Shown here: one piece after another, positions 31,747 to 50,100 of the stretch
Position numbering within the stretch: the stretch's first letter is position 1
Layout of the letters: each line of letters starts with the position of its first letter
NCBI GenBank assembly: GCA_902524655.1
Contig: CABZEG010000003.1
Location: forward strand, 1-64,000
Source: an uncultured Alphaproteobacteria bacterium
GTDB taxonomy: Bacteria > Pseudomonadota > Alphaproteobacteria > Rhodobacterales > Rhodobacteraceae
Direction: 5' to 3'
DNA length: 64,000 nucleotides
Translations under genes and position numbers: made by a program
Notes under the pieces: model-generated
Database searches by the model: none
What the model was told of the DNA's origin: nothing
Seen by the model: the letters and a program-made list of their open reading frames with translations, nothing else

Positions 31747-32052
31747 TTACCAGCTGGACTTTATCATACCAGGGATTTCACCTGCTGATGCTAACTCTCG
31801 CAAAGCGATTCTCGACATCTTTAGCTTCCGATAATAGCCCTTTGGTCTGCCTGTGACGCCACATCGGTTATGCAATCTCGTGGGACTTGAATTCCTTGGC
31901 AGTTTGGCAAGTGCTAATCTAGCTTTAAATCGTTCGTCATTGCTTAAAGACGAGTCTTTTGATATTTTCTTGAGCTCCTCTCGCTTTTTCATAAATTTTT
32001 GAACCAACTTCTCACGTTTAATCTGTCTATTTACCATAGAAACTTTTGCCAT
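31747..32052 (-). CDS. rpsN: 30S ribosomal protein S14
   Basis: [51 protein letters not shown]. Confidence 0.98.
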   Translation of the reverse strand: MAKVSMVNRQIKREKLVQKFMKKREELKKISKDSSLSNDERFKARLALAKLPRNSSPTRLHNRCGVTGRPKGYYRKLKMSRIALRELASAGEIPGMIKSSW

Positions 32053-32064
32053 AACTATTTTATC

Positions 32065-32616
32065 CTAATCTCTAAAAGGGAAATTAAATAAACCAAGCAA
32101 AAACTTGGCTTCATCATTTGATCTTGCTGACGTGCACACCACCACATCGAGCCCCCAAATCTCGTCAACTTTATCAAAATCTATTTCTGGAAACACGATG
32201 TGCTCTCTTATACCAAGCGCATAATTTCCTCGACCATCGAAACTTTTTGGGGACAGTCCTCTAAAGTCTCTAATTCTCGGCATAGCTACGTTAATCAAAC
32301 GATCAACAAATTCATACATTCTTGATCTTCTCAGAGTGACCTTTGCTCCTAGCTGCATACCTTCTCTAACTTTGAAACCGGCAATCGATTTTTTTGCTTT
32401 GGTGAATACAGGCAACTGACCCGCAATCAGCATCAAATCATTGTGTGCCGATTTTACTTTTTTGGTGTCTGCAACCGCTTCTCCTATTCCCATGTTTAAA
32501 ACTACTTTTTCAAGCTTTGGAATCATCATGTCATTTTTATATTTAAATTGCTCTTTTAAGCTAAGTCTAAATTTTTGATTATATAGATTTTCCAATCGAG
32601 GCTTATAATTATCCAT
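32065..32616 (-). CDS. rplE: 50S ribosomal protein L5
   Basis: [21 protein letters not shown]...[30 protein letters not shown]. Confidence 0.98.
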   Translation of the reverse strand: MDNYKPRLENLYNQKFRLSLKEQFKYKNDMMIPKLEKVVLNMGIGEAVADTKKVKSAHNDLMLIAGQLPVFTKAKKSIAGFKVREGMQLGAKVTLRRSRMYEFVDRLINVAMPRIRDFRGLSPKSFDGRGNYALGIREHIVFPEIDFDKVDEIWGLDVVVCTSARSNDEAKFLLGLFNFPFRD

Positions 32617-32923
32617 CTATGACCTCCCCAGACCTTTTTGCTACCCTAACCTTCTTTCCGTCTTTGATTATAAATCCAACTCTCGTTGCCACATCATTTT
32701 TTGGGTCTAGCAGCGCCACATTTGACATATGTACCGGAGCATTCTTTGGCACTCTTCCACCTGCACTATCTTTGGTTTGCTTTTTGTGTGTTATAACGGA
32801 GTTTACTCCTTCAACGATAACCTTGTCTAATCTGGTTATAACTTCGGTTACTTGACCTCGCTTACCCTTATCTTTTCCAGCCAGAACTATAACTGTATCA
32901 CCTTTCTTAATTCTTGCAGCCAT
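32609..32923 (-). CDS. rplX: 50S ribosomal protein L24
   Basis: [28 protein letters not shown]. Confidence 0.98.
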   Translation of the reverse strand: MAARIKKGDTVIVLAGKDKGKRGQVTEVITRLDKVIVEGVNSVITHKKQTKDSAGGRVPKNAPVHMSNVALLDPKNDVATRVGFIIKDGKKVRVAKRSGEVIDG

Positions 32924-33291
32924 TATAATACCTCCGGAGCTAACGATACTATTTTCATAAACTTCTTTAATCTAAGCTCTCTGACAACTGGTCCAAATAT
33001 CCTCGTTCCTATCGGCTCACCTGAATTACTAAGCAATACAGCTGCATTGCTATCAAATTTAATTGAACTACCATCTTGTCTGTGAATTTGCTTTGATGTT
33101 CTCACAATTACAGCTCTTCTAACTTCACCTTTCTTCACTTTGCCTCTAGGTATAGCTTCTTTTATAGTCACCACTATTACATCACCTACCGAAGCGTACT
33201 TTCTTTTAGCTCCGCCCAATACTTTAATGCACTGGACTCTCTTAGCACCGGAGTTATCTGCAACGTCAAGGTTGCTTTGCATTTGTATCAT
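32923..33291 (-). CDS. rplN: 50S ribosomal protein L14
   Basis: [27 protein letters not shown]. Confidence 0.98.
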   Translation of the reverse strand: MIQMQSNLDVADNSGAKRVQCIKVLGGAKRKYASVGDVIVVTIKEAIPRGKVKKGEVRRAVIVRTSKQIHRQDGSSIKFDSNAAVLLSNSGEPIGTRIFGPVVRELRLKKFMKIVSLAPEVL

Positions 33292-33350
33292 TTTTTTCTC
33301 CCGACCTGTAGGTTTTCCTTACCTTGGTTTCGTTAAATAATTATAATTTT

Positions 33351-33578
33351 TTACTCAATAACTTCCCATCGTTTTGTCTTAGAAATGGGTAAAGTCTCTC
33401 TTATTTTAACTCTATCTCCTGACTTGTACGCTTTGTTGTCACCATGAGCTCTGTATTTTTTTGATCGTCTAATGGTTTTTTTAAGAACTGGGTGTTTAAA
33501 CCTTCTTTCAACGGAAACCGTCAATGTATCTTGGTTCAATGTGCTCACTACTGTTCCTTGCAATATTCTCTTTGGCAT
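33351..33578 (-). CDS. rpsQ: 30S ribosomal protein S17
   Basis: [46 protein letters not shown]. Confidence 0.98.
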   Translation of the reverse strand: MPKRILQGTVVSTLNQDTLTVSVERRFKHPVLKKTIRRSKKYRAHGDNKAYKSGDRVKIRETLPISKTKRWEVIE

Positions 33579-33590
33579 ACAAATCTCCGA

Positions 33591-33785
33591 TTAAACTTTA
33601 TCATCTTTAGAATTGATCACTGTTAAAACCCTAGCTATTGATCGCCTAACGAATCTAACTCTAGCTGTGTTTTCAAGCTGTCCACCTGCTTTTTGGAACC
33701 GAAGATTAAACGATTCCTTTTTTAGATTCTCAAGCTCACCCTTAAGCTCTTCTTTGCTTTTATCTCTTATTTCTTTAATCTTCAT
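33591..33785 (-). CDS. rpmC: 50S ribosomal protein L29
   Basis: [44 protein letters not shown]; start at internal Met of the track ORF. Confidence 0.96.
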   Translation of the reverse strand: MKIKEIRDKSKEELKGELENLKKESFNLRFQKAGGQLENTARVRFVRRSIARVLTVINSKDDKV

Positions 33786-33810
33786 GTTCTTTTCAACACC
33801 TCTTAAAAAT

Positions 33811-34224
33811 CTACCAGTCCTGCCTACTAACAAAGCGACACTTTACGGGAAGCTTCATGGCGGCCAATCTCAGACCTTCTTTCGCTATAAATTCAGAAAC
33901 CCCATCAACCTCAAACATAATTCTACCAGGTTTAACTTTTGCCACCCAGCGATCAACGGAACCTTTCCCTTTACCCATCCTGACCTCAATGGGCTTTGCT
34001 GTCACAGGTACGTCAGGAAAAATTCTTATCCACACCCTTCCCTGCCTTTTCATATGCCTCGTTAGGGCCCTCCGAGCAGCCTCTATTTGCCTTGCCGTTA
34101 CTCGTTCTGGTTCAGTTGCCTTTAATCCATAATTACCAAAATTAATAGTGTAGCCACCTTTCGCTAATCCATGTATCCGGCCCTTATGCTGTTTCCGAAA
34201 CTTAGTTTTTTTTGGTTGCAACAT
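33811..34224 (-). CDS. rplP: 50S ribosomal protein L16
   Basis: [60 protein letters not shown]. Confidence 0.98.
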   Translation of the reverse strand: MLQPKKTKFRKQHKGRIHGLAKGGYTINFGNYGLKATEPERVTARQIEAARRALTRHMKRQGRVWIRIFPDVPVTAKPIEVRMGKGKGSVDRWVAKVKPGRIMFEVDGVSEFIAKEGLRLAAMKLPVKCRFVSRQDW

Positions 34225-34226
34225 TT

Positions 34227-34952
34227 TTAGTTTACTCTTTCCTGAGGCATATTCACATTTTTTTGATTTCTAGATTGGCTATCTTTTAATTCACTTAACC
34301 TTCTATCTCTTGCTGATGGATCATGCTCCATTATGTCACCTTTAAATATCCACACTTTTACGCCTATTATACCGTACGCAGTGCTACTCTCAGCCACACA
34401 ATAATCTATATCCGCTCGAAGTGTGTGTCGTGGCACTCTACCTTCAGAATACCATTCAGTTCTTGCAATCTCCGCTCCACCCAAGCGGCCTGAAATATCT
34501 ACTCTTATGCCTAATGCACCCATACGCATTGCGTTTTGCACCGCTCTCTTCATAGCTCTACGGAAAGATACTCTTCTTTCTAGCTGTTGAGCAATACTTT
34601 CTGCTACTAGCGCCGCGTCAGTTTCTGGTTTCCTTACCTCTAATACATTTAACAGTAATTCGCTACTTGTGAGCTTCGCAAGAGCATTTCTCAAAGTTTC
34701 AATATCTGAACCTTTCTTCCCTATTATTACGCCCGGTCTCGCTGCATGTATGGTAACCCTACACTTTTTGTGTGGCCTCTCAATAACAACCCGACTTATA
34801 CCTGCCTGAACACAATTAGCCTTAACATAGTTACGAATTTTCAAGTCTTGGTGTAAGAGTTCGCCGAACTCACGTCTACCGGCAAACCAAACGCTTTCCC
34901 ACGTTCTATTAACCTGTAGTCTTAATCCAATAGGATTTATTTTTTGTCCCAT
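34227..34952 (-). CDS. rpsC: 30S ribosomal protein S3
   Basis: [24 protein letters not shown]...[40 protein letters not shown]. Confidence 0.98.
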   Translation of the reverse strand: MGQKINPIGLRLQVNRTWESVWFAGRREFGELLHQDLKIRNYVKANCVQAGISRVVIERPHKKCRVTIHAARPGVIIGKKGSDIETLRNALAKLTSSELLLNVLEVRKPETDAALVAESIAQQLERRVSFRRAMKRAVQNAMRMGALGIRVDISGRLGGAEIARTEWYSEGRVPRHTLRADIDYCVAESSTAYGIIGVKVWIFKGDIMEHDPSARDRRLSELKDSQSRNQKNVNMPQERVN

Positions 34953-34956
34953 AGGC

Positions 34957-35337
34957 TTATTCCTCTTCTCTATTCTCTCTAACTACAATTGTGATTTGGC
35001 TAAAAGGCTTTAATATTCTTCCATATCGCCCCCTCGCACGTGGACGACCTCTTTTAAGCACCATGTTCTTTCCTACATAAGCACTTTGGACAACGAGTTC
35101 GTCTACATCAAGACCATGATTATTTTCGGCATTTGCAATGGCGCTTTGCAAGCAGCTGGATACATCTTTTGCCACCCGCTTCTTTGAAAACCTGAGATCA
35201 GACAATGCTTTAGCGACAGGCTTATTTCTAATCATCTGAGCAACCAAGTTGAGCTTCTGTGGGCTTGTCTTGATCATTCTGAGCTTTGCCATAGCTTCGT
35301 TATCCGCAACTCTCCGACCATTTTTTTCTTTAGACAT
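34957..35337 (-). CDS. rplV: 50S ribosomal protein L22
   Basis: [39 protein letters not shown]; start at 35337 just after rpsS stop. Confidence 0.97.
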   Translation of the reverse strand: MSKEKNGRRVADNEAMAKLRMIKTSPQKLNLVAQMIRNKPVAKALSDLRFSKKRVAKDVSSCLQSAIANAENNHGLDVDELVVQSAYVGKNMVLKRGRPRARGRYGRILKPFSQITIVVRENREEE

Positions 35338-35341
35338 TAGT

Positions 35342-35620
35342 TCATTTCCTCTTAGCTTTTTTATCGGCTGCATGACCGTAGTAAGTTCGAGTTGGGCTAT
35401 ATTCTCCGAGTTTTTGCCCAATCATTTCCTCCGAAACCATGACTGGAATATGTTTACGTCCGTTATAAACACCAAACGTTAATCCAACGAATTGTGGCAA
35501 AATCGTTGATCTACGAGACCATGTCTTTATTATTTCTTTAGTTCCTTTTTCCCTAACAAGCTCAGCTTTCTTGAGAAGATGGGAGTCGACAAACGGTCCT
35601 TTCCATGCAGATCTAGCCAT
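35342..35620 (-). CDS. rpsS: 30S ribosomal protein S19
   Basis: [20 protein letters not shown]...[29 protein letters not shown]. Confidence 0.98.
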   Translation of the reverse strand: MARSAWKGPFVDSHLLKKAELVREKGTKEIIKTWSRRSTILPQFVGLTFGVYNGRKHIPVMVSEEMIGQKLGEYSPTRTYYGHAADKKAKRK

Positions 35621-35621
35621 A

Positions 35622-36464
35622 TTATCTTCTTCCTTTCTTCTTTAAGTGTCTTGAACGAATTATATATTTGTCAGAATCTTTATTTGACCGAGTTTTAGCA
35701 CCCTTTGTAGGCTTTCCCCAAGGTGTAACAGGATGTCTACCACCAGATGTTCTGCCTTCCCCTCCGCCATGAGGATGATCTATTGGATTCATTACAACAC
35801 CTCGAACAGTTGGTCTTCTTCCCAAATATCTTGATCTTCCAGCTTTTCCTAAGTTTTGATTAGAATTATCAGGATTAGAAACAGCTCCAACTGTAGCCAT
35901 ACACTCTTGCCTTACAACTCTTACTTCTCCTGATGACAATCGTAATTGAGCGTATCCACCGTCTCTCCCGATAAACTGCGCGTATGTCCCGGCAGATCTC
36001 GCAAGTTGTCCGCCTTTACCTTGTTTAAATTCTATGTTGTGAACTATCGTACCTACTGGCATGCTTGAAAATGGCATCGCATTGCCTGGTTTAACATCAG
36101 CCTTTTCTGCCGATATTACAACATCGCCTGCTTTGAGCCTCTGAGGTGCCAAAATATAAGCTTTTTGTTTATCCTCATAAACAATTAGGGCAATAAAAGC
36201 GGATCTGTTTGGATCATACTCGATCCTCTCAACCTTAGCGCTGATGTCAATTTTCGAGCGCTTAAAGTCTATTTTTCTGTAGAGTCTTTTTGCACCTCCT
36301 CCTTGATGTCTAACAGTGATTCTACCTAGATTGTTCCGTCCACCCCTTTTAGTTAAACCTTTAGTTAAAGTCTTCTCTGGTTTCCCTTTCCACAAAGCCG
36401 ACTTATCAACTAGCACAAGACCTCTTTGCCCTGGTGATGTTGGTTTATAGTTCTTTAGTGCCAT
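35622..36464 (-). CDS. rplB: 50S ribosomal protein L2
   Basis: [31 protein letters not shown]...[36 protein letters not shown]. Confidence 0.98.
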   Translation of the reverse strand: MALKNYKPTSPGQRGLVLVDKSALWKGKPEKTLTKGLTKRGGRNNLGRITVRHQGGGAKRLYRKIDFKRSKIDISAKVERIEYDPNRSAFIALIVYEDKQKAYILAPQRLKAGDVVISAEKADVKPGNAMPFSSMPVGTIVHNIEFKQGKGGQLARSAGTYAQFIGRDGGYAQLRLSSGEVRVVRQECMATVGAVSNPDNSNQNLGKAGRSRYLGRRPTVRGVVMNPIDHPHGGGEGRTSGGRHPVTPWGKPTKGAKTRSNKDSDKYIIRSRHLKKKGRR

Positions 36465-36485
36465 TCTTCTTACCTCAACATCTAC

Positions 36486-36773
36486 TTACAAACCAGAGGT
36501 AACATCTATGGTGTTACCTTCTTCTAACATGACGTAAGCTCTTTTAATATCTCTCTGCTTTCCTAATCTTCCACGAAAACGTTTCCTCTTACCCTTCGAT
36601 ATACTAGTGTTCACCGCTCTGACTTTTACTTTAAAAAGTTCCTCGATAGCCTGTTTGATTTCCGCTTTATTAGATTTCATAGCAACTTCAAACACTACCC
36701 CACCAACTTCGGATGCGAGAGTTGCCTTTTCAGTTATTATGGGACGGCGAATTACATCATAATTGCTCTTCAT
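36486..36773 (-). CDS. rplW: 50S ribosomal protein L23
   Basis: [47 protein letters not shown]. Confidence 0.98.
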   Translation of the reverse strand: MKSNYDVIRRPIITEKATLASEVGGVVFEVAMKSNKAEIKQAIEELFKVKVRAVNTSISKGKRKRFRGRLGKQRDIKRAYVMLEEGNTIDVTSGL

Positions 36774-37393
36774 TTAAGTTTTTCCTCTAATTGCTTAAGC
36801 GCTGCAGAAGTTATCATCAATAAATCTCTCTTCAAGATATCGTAAACATTGATTCCATTTACACTCAAAACATCTCTGTTGGGAAGTCGTCTAAGAAAAG
36901 TTGATAAACCTTTAGCGTTTTCCTGATCATCGATAATTAAGAGACTATTCCAGCCATACTTATCTAAGATTTTGACTACGTCCCGTGTTTTTTCAAAATT
37001 CGATTTTAGTTCTTCAACAAATACTATCTTTCCGTTTGAAATCTTACTTGATAGAGCATGCTTCAATCCTAACTTTCTAAACTTTTTATTGAGATCATGG
37101 CTATGACTTCGGGGTTTTGGACCTTTATACACTCCGCCTTTTCTGAAAATTGGTGCATTCCTATCTCCGTGCCTCGCCCCACCAGTGCCTTTTTGCCGAT
37201 AAATCTTTGATTTAGAATAATTTCCCTCAGACCTTGTTTTCACCGAATGGCTCCCCTGTTGTCTTCGAGCTAACTGCCACCTCACTACCCTGTTAAGGAT
37301 ATCTTTTCTTGGCTCTAAAGAGAAAATTCCGTCTGACAAAGTGAAAGACTTTGACTTTCCAGTACTGATATTTAGCAGCTCAGCCTTCATCAT
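36770..37393 (-). CDS. rplD: 50S ribosomal protein L4
   Basis: [54 protein letters not shown]; start at internal Met(s) 37393/37390. Confidence 0.95.
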   Translation of the reverse strand: MMKAELLNISTGKSKSFTLSDGIFSLEPRKDILNRVVRWQLARRQQGSHSVKTRSEGNYSKSKIYRQKGTGGARHGDRNAPIFRKGGVYKGPKPRSHSHDLNKKFRKLGLKHALSSKISNGKIVFVEELKSNFEKTRDVVKILDKYGWNSLLIIDDQENAKGLSTFLRRLPNRDVLSVNGINVYDILKRDLLMITSAALKQLEEKLK

Positions 37394-38156
37394 CTTTAAC
37401 CTTATTCTCTGCAGGTTTTTTGTCCGCCGAAGGTTCCGCATCAACTTCTTTATCAACCTCTACTTTATCAGTCACTATCGCTGTAGCTTGTAAAGCTGCG
37501 GGCAAAGGTGCATCATCGTTTATAGGTTTTTTTACCGCGTCGGATATGGTTACCCACCCACCCTTAGCACCTGGAACAGCCCCTCTAACTAGTATTATCC
37601 CAGCTTCTTCGTCAGTGCTTACTACTTCTAAATTTTGAGTTGTAACCTTCCTCGCACCCATGTGTCCCGCCATTTTCTTTCCCTTAAACACTCTTCCTGG
37701 ATCTTGACACTGACCTGTGGAACCATGAGACCTATGAGAAATTGAAACGCCATGACTTGCCCGTAAACCTCCAAAATTATGTCTTTTCATCGCCCCTGCA
37801 AAACCTTTACCAATTGACATACCAGATATATCAACAAATTGACCTTGCACATAATGATTGGCAGTAATCTGAGAGCCTACCTCTATAAGGTTTTCACTTG
37901 TTACTCTAAACTCTTTTAGCACCCTTTTTACCTCAATTTTTGAACCTGCAAAGTAACTTCTCATCGGTTTACTTACATTCTTTGCTTTTGCCAGTCCGGC
38001 TCCCAGCTGAACAGCTGTGTACCCGTCCTTCTCCATAGTACGTCTAGCTACCACCTTGAGATCATCCAACATAAGTACTGTCACAGGTACCTGCCTCCCA
38101 TCCTCATTGAACACCCGAGACATTCCTATTTTCTTTGCAATAACGCCCGTTCGCAT
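37380..38156 (-). CDS. rplC: 50S ribosomal protein L3 with charged C-terminal extension
   Basis: [31 protein letters not shown]...[39 protein letters not shown]. Confidence 0.98.
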   Translation of the reverse strand: MRTGVIAKKIGMSRVFNEDGRQVPVTVLMLDDLKVVARRTMEKDGYTAVQLGAGLAKAKNVSKPMRSYFAGSKIEVKRVLKEFRVTSENLIEVGSQITANHYVQGQFVDISGMSIGKGFAGAMKRHNFGGLRASHGVSISHRSHGSTGQCQDPGRVFKGKKMAGHMGARKVTTQNLEVVSTDEEAGIILVRGAVPGAKGGWVTISDAVKKPINDDAPLPAALQATAIVTDKVEVDKEVDAEPSADKKPAENKVKDDEG

Positions 38157-38179
38157 ACGTTTTTTGCTCCTTCTTTACT

Positions 38180-38488
38180 TCAAAGTTTAATTTCTACGTC
38201 TACCCCCGCTGCCAAGTCAAGCTTCATAAGAGCATCAACGGTTTGCGGAGTAGGGTCTACAATATCTAAAAGTCTTTTGTGGGTTCGCATCTCAAACTGT
38301 TCCCTGCTTTTTTTGTCTATATGTGGACTTCTAAGGACTGTATACTTTTCAATTTTATTAGGTAAAGGTATAGGACCACGCACTTGGGCACCAGTACGCT
38401 TTGCGGTTGATACAATCTCTTGCGTGCTCGTGTCCAGCACCCTGTAGTCGAACGCTTTTAACCTTATCCGTATACTTTGGTTTTGCAT
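38180..38488 (-). CDS. rpsJ: 30S ribosomal protein S10
   Basis: [72 protein letters not shown]. Confidence 0.98.
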   Translation of the reverse strand: MQNQSIRIRLKAFDYRVLDTSTQEIVSTAKRTGAQVRGPIPLPNKIEKYTVLRSPHIDKKSREQFEMRTHKRLLDIVDPTPQTVDALMKLDLAAGVDVEIKL

Positions 38489-38501
38489 CTAGATTTTCTC
38501 T

Positions 38502-39677
38502 CTATTTAATAATTTTGGAAACAACACCCGCACCAACTGTTCTACCACCTTCTCTAATGGCGAATCTTAGCTTTTCTTCCATGGCTATCGGAGCTATCAA
38601 CTCAACCTCAAACTTTAGATTATCTCCTGGCATAACCATCTCAGTACCGGTGGGAAGCTGCACAGTTCCAGTGACGTCTGTTGTGCGGAAATAAAATTGT
38701 GGCCTGTAATTCCCAAAAAAAGGTGTATGCCTACCTCCTTCATCTTTTGTAAGTATATAGGCCTCCGCTTCAAATTTAGTATGAGGGGTAACTGATCCTG
38801 GTTTAACAAGACATTGCCCACGTTCAACACCGTCGCGCTCAGTACCTCTAAGCAAAGCACCGATGTTATCGCCGGCTTCTCCCCTATCGAGTAGCTTTCT
38901 GAACATCTCTACTCCAGTGCAAACAGTCTTCGTCGTATCTCTGATACCGACTATCTCTATTTCATCACCGTTATTGATTACACCACGTTCTACGCGCCCC
39001 GTTACAACGGTACCTCTACCAGAAATTGAAAATACATCTTCGATAGGCATAAGAAATGGCTGATCAATAGGCCTATCAGGTGTAGGTATAGAGTCATCAA
39101 CCGCTTTCATTAGCTCAGCAATTTTCTTAGCCCCAATTTCTTCATCTCTGTCTTCCAAAGCGGCTAACGCTGAACCAGAAATGATAGGGATATCATCACC
39201 GGGGAATTCATAAGATGACAGAAGTTCTCTTACTTCCATTTCAACTAGTTCTAACAATTCAGGATCATCGACCTGATCGACCTTATTCAAAAAAACCACA
39301 AGAGCTGGAACACCAACTTGCCTTGCTAATAGAATGTGCTCTCTTGTTTGAGGCATTGGCCCATCCGCTGCGTTCACAACCAGAATTGCTCCATCCATTT
39401 GAGCTGCACCCGTAATCATGTTTTTTACATAGTCAGCGTGGCCAGGACAATCTACGTGAGCATAATGCCTCGCATCCGTTTCGTATTCAACATGAGCGGT
39501 TGAAATCGTTATTCCTCTCGCCTTTTCTTCAGGTGCATTATCTATTTGATCATATGCTTTAAAGTCACCGAACTGCTTAGTTATGGCAGCTGTAAGTGTG
39601 GTTTTTCCATGATCGACGTGACCTATAGTCCCAACATTGACATGGGGTTTGTTCCGTTCGAATTTTTCTTTTGCCAT
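38502..39677 (-). CDS. tuf: Elongation factor Tu
   Basis: [33 protein letters not shown]...; 391 aa. Confidence 0.99.
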   Translation of the reverse strand: MAKEKFERNKPHVNVGTIGHVDHGKTTLTAAITKQFGDFKAYDQIDNAPEEKARGITISTAHVEYETDARHYAHVDCPGHADYVKNMITGAAQMDGAILVVNAADGPMPQTREHILLARQVGVPALVVFLNKVDQVDDPELLELVEMEVRELLSSYEFPGDDIPIISGSALAALEDRDEEIGAKKIAELMKAVDDSIPTPDRPIDQPFLMPIEDVFSISGRGTVVTGRVERGVINNGDEIEIVGIRDTTKTVCTGVEMFRKLLDRGEAGDNIGALLRGTERDGVERGQCLVKPGSVTPHTKFEAEAYILTKDEGGRHTPFFGNYRPQFYFRTTDVTGTVQLPTGTEMVMPGDNLKFEVELIAPIAMEEKLRFAIREGGRTVGAGVVSKIIK

Positions 39678-39713
39678 TTTTTTCTCCTCTTCTATAAAAA
39701 TCCCTTGTTAGCT

Positions 39714-41831
39714 TTAAGCAAATTTGGCTTGAATCTCGTCTGATATATTTGATGGCACGGCCTCATATTTCTCGAAAAGCATAGTAAACTGAGCCCTACC
39801 TGATGACATAGATCTAAGATTGTTTATGTAACCAAACATATTTGCTAGTGGTACAAGTGCATTAACTACAATAGCATTTCCCCTCGTTTCTTGCCCGGTA
39901 ACCATTCCACGTCGAGATGTTAAATCACCAATAATATTACCGGTATATTCATCAGGAGTTACCACCTCAACCTTCATTATTGGTTCAAGAAGTTTAGCTC
40001 CCGCCTTTTTCAGCCCGTCTCTCATAGCTGCCCGCGAAGCAATCTCGAAAGCTAACACGCTTGAGTCAACGTCATGTTGAGCGCCGTCAATTAGTGCAAC
40101 CTTAAAGTCGATTACAGGGAAGCCAGCTAATGGGCCGCTATCCATTACAGATTGTATCCCCTTTTCAACTCCGGGTATGTACTCTTTGGGTACAGACCCT
40201 CCAACGATTTTACTCTCAAAAGAATAGCCTTCTCCAGGACCAGTTGGTGTAATAATTAACTTTACTCTTGCAAATTGACCAGCTCCCCCCGATTGCTTTT
40301 TGTGAGTGTAGTCAATCTCAGCTTCATTACTCACCGTCTCCCTGTAAGCAACCTGTGGCGCACCAATGTTTGCCTCTACCTTGAACTCTCTCTTAAGCCT
40401 ATCAACCAATATATCAAGGTGAAGTTCACCCATTCCTTTCATTATCGTCTGCCCGGACTCCAAATCTGTTTCAACCCTAAAAGATGGATCCTCCGCCGCT
40501 AATCTTTGCAGTCCAGCGGACATTTTTTCTTGATCGTTTTTGGTCTTTGGTTCTACTGCAATCTCAATTACAGGATCAGGAAATGTCATGGTTTCTAGAA
40601 CAACGGGTTTCATAGCGTCGCAAATAGTGTCACCAGTTGTTGTGTCTTTCAAACCTGCTAATGCAATTATGTCGCCAGCATAAGCTTCATCAATTTCTTC
40701 TCTATTGTTAGAATGCATCATCATCATCCGTCCGACACGCTCCTTCTTACCTTTCGTAGAGTTTAAAAAGCTATCACCTTTCTTTATAACCCCTGAATAT
40801 ATGCGCGTGAAAGTCAACGATCCGACAAATGGGTCGTTCATAATCTTAAAAGCGAGTCCTGAAAATGGTTGGCTGTCATCTGCTGATCTCTCTATGTTTC
40901 TTACTTCACTTTCGTCGCCAGGCGTAAATCCCATATATGCTGGAACATCTAGCGGCCCTGGCAAAAAGTCGATAACAGCATTTAGCAGAGGCTGTACTCC
41001 CTTGTTTTTAAACGCTGACCCACACAGAACAGGCACAAAAGCCATACTAAGAGTACCCTTTCGTAACAGATGTCGCAATGTTGTTTCATCCGGCTCTTCT
41101 CCTTCAAGATACTTTTCCATTGCTACGTCATCCATCTCAACCGCTATTTCAACCATCTCTCCTCTGTACTTTTCAGCCAATGCAAGCATGTCCGACCTTA
41201 TATCTTGACATGTCCAACTTGCTCCGAGGTCTTCACCATCCCAAGTCCATTCCTTCATAGTGATTAGATCAATTATTCCCTCAAGACTAGTTTCAGAACC
41301 GATTGGCAGTTGAATTGGGCATGGAATTGCTCCAGTTCGTTCTTTTATCATGTTTACACAATTAAAATAATCTGCTCCTATCTTATCCATTTTATTAACA
41401 AAAACGATCCTGGGAACTTTATACCGGTCAGCTTGCCTCCATACAGTCTCAGTTTGAGGCTCCACACCAGCATTGGCATCTAACACACAAACTGCTCCAT
41501 CAAGAACGGCCAGCGACCTTTCTACTTCAATTGTGAAATCAACATGTCCTGGAGTATCAATAATGTTGAAACGGTGTTTTGGAGACAAAGCATTCTGCCC
41601 ATCTTCGGTTCTCTCCCAAAAAGTTGTTGTTGCTGCCGAGGTAATGGTTATTCCTCTTTCTTGTTCCTGCTCCATCCAATCCATAGTTGCAGCTCCATCA
41701 TGAACCTCACCAATTTTATGGGACTTTCCTGTGTAATAAAGTATTCTCTCAGTGCATGTGGTTTTTCCCGCGTCGATGTGAGCCATGATGCCAAAGTTTC
41801 TATAAAGATTTAAAGTGTATTCTCTCGCCAT
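39714..41831 (-). CDS. fusA: Elongation factor G
   Basis: [58 protein letters not shown]; 705 aa. Confidence 0.99.
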   Translation of the reverse strand: MAREYTLNLYRNFGIMAHIDAGKTTCTERILYYTGKSHKIGEVHDGAATMDWMEQEQERGITITSAATTTFWERTEDGQNALSPKHRFNIIDTPGHVDFTIEVERSLAVLDGAVCVLDANAGVEPQTETVWRQADRYKVPRIVFVNKMDKIGADYFNCVNMIKERTGAIPCPIQLPIGSETSLEGIIDLITMKEWTWDGEDLGASWTCQDIRSDMLALAEKYRGEMVEIAVEMDDVAMEKYLEGEEPDETTLRHLLRKGTLSMAFVPVLCGSAFKNKGVQPLLNAVIDFLPGPLDVPAYMGFTPGDESEVRNIERSADDSQPFSGLAFKIMNDPFVGSLTFTRIYSGVIKKGDSFLNSTKGKKERVGRMMMMHSNNREEIDEAYAGDIIALAGLKDTTTGDTICDAMKPVVLETMTFPDPVIEIAVEPKTKNDQEKMSAGLQRLAAEDPSFRVETDLESGQTIMKGMGELHLDILVDRLKREFKVEANIGAPQVAYRETVSNEAEIDYTHKKQSGGAGQFARVKLIITPTGPGEGYSFESKIVGGSVPKEYIPGVEKGIQSVMDSGPLAGFPVIDFKVALIDGAQHDVDSSVLAFEIASRAAMRDGLKKAGAKLLEPIMKVEVVTPDEYTGNIIGDLTSRRGMVTGQETRGNAIVVNALVPLANMFGYINNLRSMSSGRAQFTMLFEKYEAVPSNISDEIQAKFA

Positions 41832-41847
41832 AGTTTTTTCTTTTCCG

Positions 41848-42327
<480 letters not shown>

Positions 42328-42331
42328 TCAC

Positions 42332-42703
42332 TTATTTTGGTTTCTTTGCGCCATACTTGGATCGGCGCTGTTTTCTATCTTTAACTCCCTGAGTGTCCAA
42401 CACCCCTCGGAGTACATGATAGCGAACTCCCGGTAAATCTTTTACTCTACCACCCCTAATTAACACAACAGAGTGCTCTTGCAGATTATGTGCTTCTCCT
42501 GGGATGTAAGAGATAACTTCGTAACCATTTGTTAATCTTACCTTTGCAACTTTTCGCATCGCGGAGTTTGGTTTTTTTGGGGTTGTTGTATAAACTCTGG
42601 TGCATACGCCTCTTTTCTGTGGACAAGCCTGGAGATGCATTGACTTTTGCCGATAAGTTCTCGGTTTCCTAGGTTTTCTTATTAGCTGTTGTATCGTTGG
42701 CAT
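42332..42703 (-). CDS. rpsL: 30S ribosomal protein S12
   Basis: [57 protein letters not shown]. Confidence 0.98.
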   Translation of the reverse strand: MPTIQQLIRKPRKPRTYRQKSMHLQACPQKRGVCTRVYTTTPKKPNSAMRKVAKVRLTNGYEVISYIPGEAHNLQEHSVVLIRGGRVKDLPGVRYHVLRGVLDTQGVKDRKQRRSKYGAKKPK

Positions 42704-42921
42704 TTTCGCCCTTAACCTTCCTTCAAATAGATCAACAAAGACCCTCTTCTAACGCTGCAGAGGACTACTTATAAAGGTAGTCTTGCCTTTTAAATTTTTG
42801 AATATTTCATTACAGATTCAACGAATTTGCGCGAATTTATAAACTTAATTCAATACTGTCAACACCAAATGCAATTAAACTTGCATTGTGTGACTTTTAT
42901 ACCTTCATATTTAAGTTTTTT

Positions 42922-47116
<4,195 letters not shown>

Positions 47117-47149
47117 CTATAAATGTTAAAGGTTGCATATGCAAAGCAA

Positions 47150-50100
47150 CTAATTAATTTCATCGTCTAAGAGTTCTATATTAAGACCCAAAGAACGAAT
47201 TTCTTTCACTAGCACGTTAAAAGATTCAGGAATACCCGCTTCAAAATTATCCTCTCCCTTTACAATACTTTCATAGACCTTTGTTCTGCCAGCGACATCA
47301 TCTGACTTGACTGTCAGCATCTCTTGAAGAGAGTATGCTGCACCATAAGCTTCTAAGGCCCATACTTCCATTTCGCCAAACCGTTGACCTCCAAATTGTG
47401 CCTTACCTCCTAAAGGTTGTTGGGTAACTAAGCTGTAAGGCCCAGTAGATCTTGCATGTATTTTCTCATCGACCAAGTGGTGTAACTTTAAAATATATTT
47501 TACTCCAACTGTAACTGGTCTAGCAAACTGTTCTCCTGTCCTTCCATCAAAAAGAACTGACTGAGCACTCTCGTCTAAACCAGCCCTTCTAAGAGCCTCA
47601 GTTACGTCGCTCTCTTTTGCTCCATCGAAGACTGGTGTTGCGATGGGAACTCCGGAACTAACGTTGCTTGCAACAGATAGCAAATCGTCTTTTGACAAAC
47701 CCTTGATCTGTTTATTAAAGACATCATCGCCGTATGCATTTGACAATGCGTCCTCCAAAACTTTTTCATTATTGCTTTTTTTAAACTCAGAAATAGCATT
47801 ATTTATTGATTCTCCTAGTGATTTTGCGGCCCATCCCATATGAGTTTCAAGGATTTGACCAACATTCATTCTACTTGGCACTCCGAGTGGATTCAAAACT
47901 AGATCTACCGTTGTACCATCTTCCAAAAAGGGCATATCCTCTTCGGGCACAACTTTAGAGATCACGCCCTTATTACCGTGCCGTCCAGCCATTTTGTCTC
48001 CAGGTTGAAGTTTTCGTTTAACGGCTATGAAAACCTTAACCATTTTCATGACGCCTGGAGGCAAATCATCTCCTCTTCGGACCTTCTCGACCTTGTCTTG
48101 ATATGAATCAATTGCAATTTGTTTTTGTTTCTCAAATTGCTCTTGCAAAGCTTCCATTTTTTTTGCGTCAACCTCTGCCTCTAAAGAAAATTTCCACCAA
48201 AGTCCTTTAGACACGCTGTCCAGCATATCTTGAGTTATTTTTGAGCCTTTCACGGAACCTTTAGGCCCGTCATTGATTTTCTTGCCAATTAATAGATCTT
48301 TTAATCTTGAGTATATATTTCTCTCTAGTATCTCTATTCCATCATCTCTGTCTCTACTTAGCCGCTCTATCTCATGTCTTTCATTCTGCAACGCGCGCTC
48401 ATCTTTTTCTATTCCGTGGCGATTGAAAACTCTGACCTCTACCACCGTTCCATGGTCACCTGGACCCATCCTGAGAGAAGTATCTCTAACATCTGAAGCT
48501 TTCTCACCAAATATAGCTCTCAGGAGTTTTTCCTCAGGTGTCATTGGACTTTCTCCCTTTGGAGTGATTTTGCCAACAAGAATATCACCCGGACCAACCT
48601 CAGCACCAATGTAAACAATTCCAGCCTCATCCAAATTTCTCAAAGATTCTTCACCTACATTAGGGATATCTCTCGTAATCTCTTCTGGGCCTAACTTAGT
48701 ATCTCTAGCAGCAAGCTCAAACTCTTCAATGTGTACCGAAGTGAAAACGTCATCTTTCACAAGTCTTTCTGAGATTAAAATGGAGTCTTCATAATTATAG
48801 CCATTCCATGGCATAAACGCTACCAGTACATTCTTTCCCAAAGCCAATTCACCCATATCGGTCGAGGGACCATCTGCTATAACCTCACCTTTAATCACTT
48901 GATCACCTTTTTTCACTAAAGGCCGTTGATTGATACAAGTATTTTGATTAGATCTCTGAAACTTTCTCAGCCTGTATATATCAACCCCATGATCTCCAAG
49001 CTCAACATCATCAGTTACCCTTACTACAATTCTCATAGCGTCGACTTGGTCAATTACTCCTGAGCGTCTGGCAACAATAGCTGCACCAGAGTCTTTTGCG
49101 ACAACTGACTCCATCCCAGTTCCAACAAACGGTGCCTCAGCAGTTAACAAGGGTACAGCCTGCCTTTGCATGTTTGATCCCATCAATGCTCTATTTGCAT
49201 CATCATTTTCTAAAAAAGGTATCAATGAGGCTGCTACGGATACCAGCTGCTTGGGAGATACATCGATATAGTCAACCGATTGAGAAGGATATAACATATA
49301 GTCGCCAAATCTTCGGGTTGAAACTAATTCATTCTCAAACGCATCATCTTTGTTGAGCTTTGCGTTGGCTTGAGCAATCGTGTACTTCATTTCTTCTGTT
49401 GCTGACATATATACTACATCGTCCGTAACTTTTCCGCCGTCAACACGTCTGTACGGTGTTTCAATAAAGCCATATTTATTCACCTTTGCAAAAGAAGCTA
49501 AAGAATTGATAAGGCCTATGTTTGGACCTTCTGGAGTTTCTATGGGACACACCCTTCCGTAATGTGTCGGATGAACATCCCTTACCTCAAATCCAGCCCT
49601 ATCCCGAGTTAACCCTCCGGGACCGAGCGCTGATAGGCGCCTCTTGTGGGTAACCTCAGATAGTGGATTGGTTTGATCCATAAATTGCGATAACTGACTT
49701 GACCCAAAAAATTCTTTTACAGCCGCGGCTGCCGGTTTAGCGTTTATCAGATCTTGAGGCATAACAGTATCTATCTCCACAGAAGACATTCGTTCTCTAA
49801 TGGCTCTTTCCATTCTTAACAAGCCAACTCTGTACTGATTCTCCATCAACTCTCCAACAGATCTTACTCTTCTGTTTCCTAAATGATCTATGTCATCGAT
49901 TTCGCCCTTGCCATCCTTTAATTCAACCAAAGCTCTAATTACGGCAACAATGTCTTCCTTCCTGAGAGTTCGCATAGTATCTGGGGCGTCGAGATCAAGA
50001 CGCATGTTTAATTTAACTCTGCCCACAGCTGATAAGTCATATCGCTCGGCATCAAAGAAAAGGGAGTCAAATAAATCCGCCGCAGCGTCAACTGTTGGTG

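Noticed and set aside
40705-41208. 167-aa plus-strand ORF inside fusA
   Set aside because: Antisense to EF-G; shadow ORF without recognisable domain
49640-49740. Possible rifampicin-resistance variant in RpoB (DQTNPLSE instead of E. coli DQNNPLSE)
   Set aside because: Thr at this position is, to my knowledge, common natural variation in alphaproteobacterial RpoB; no basis to call resistance
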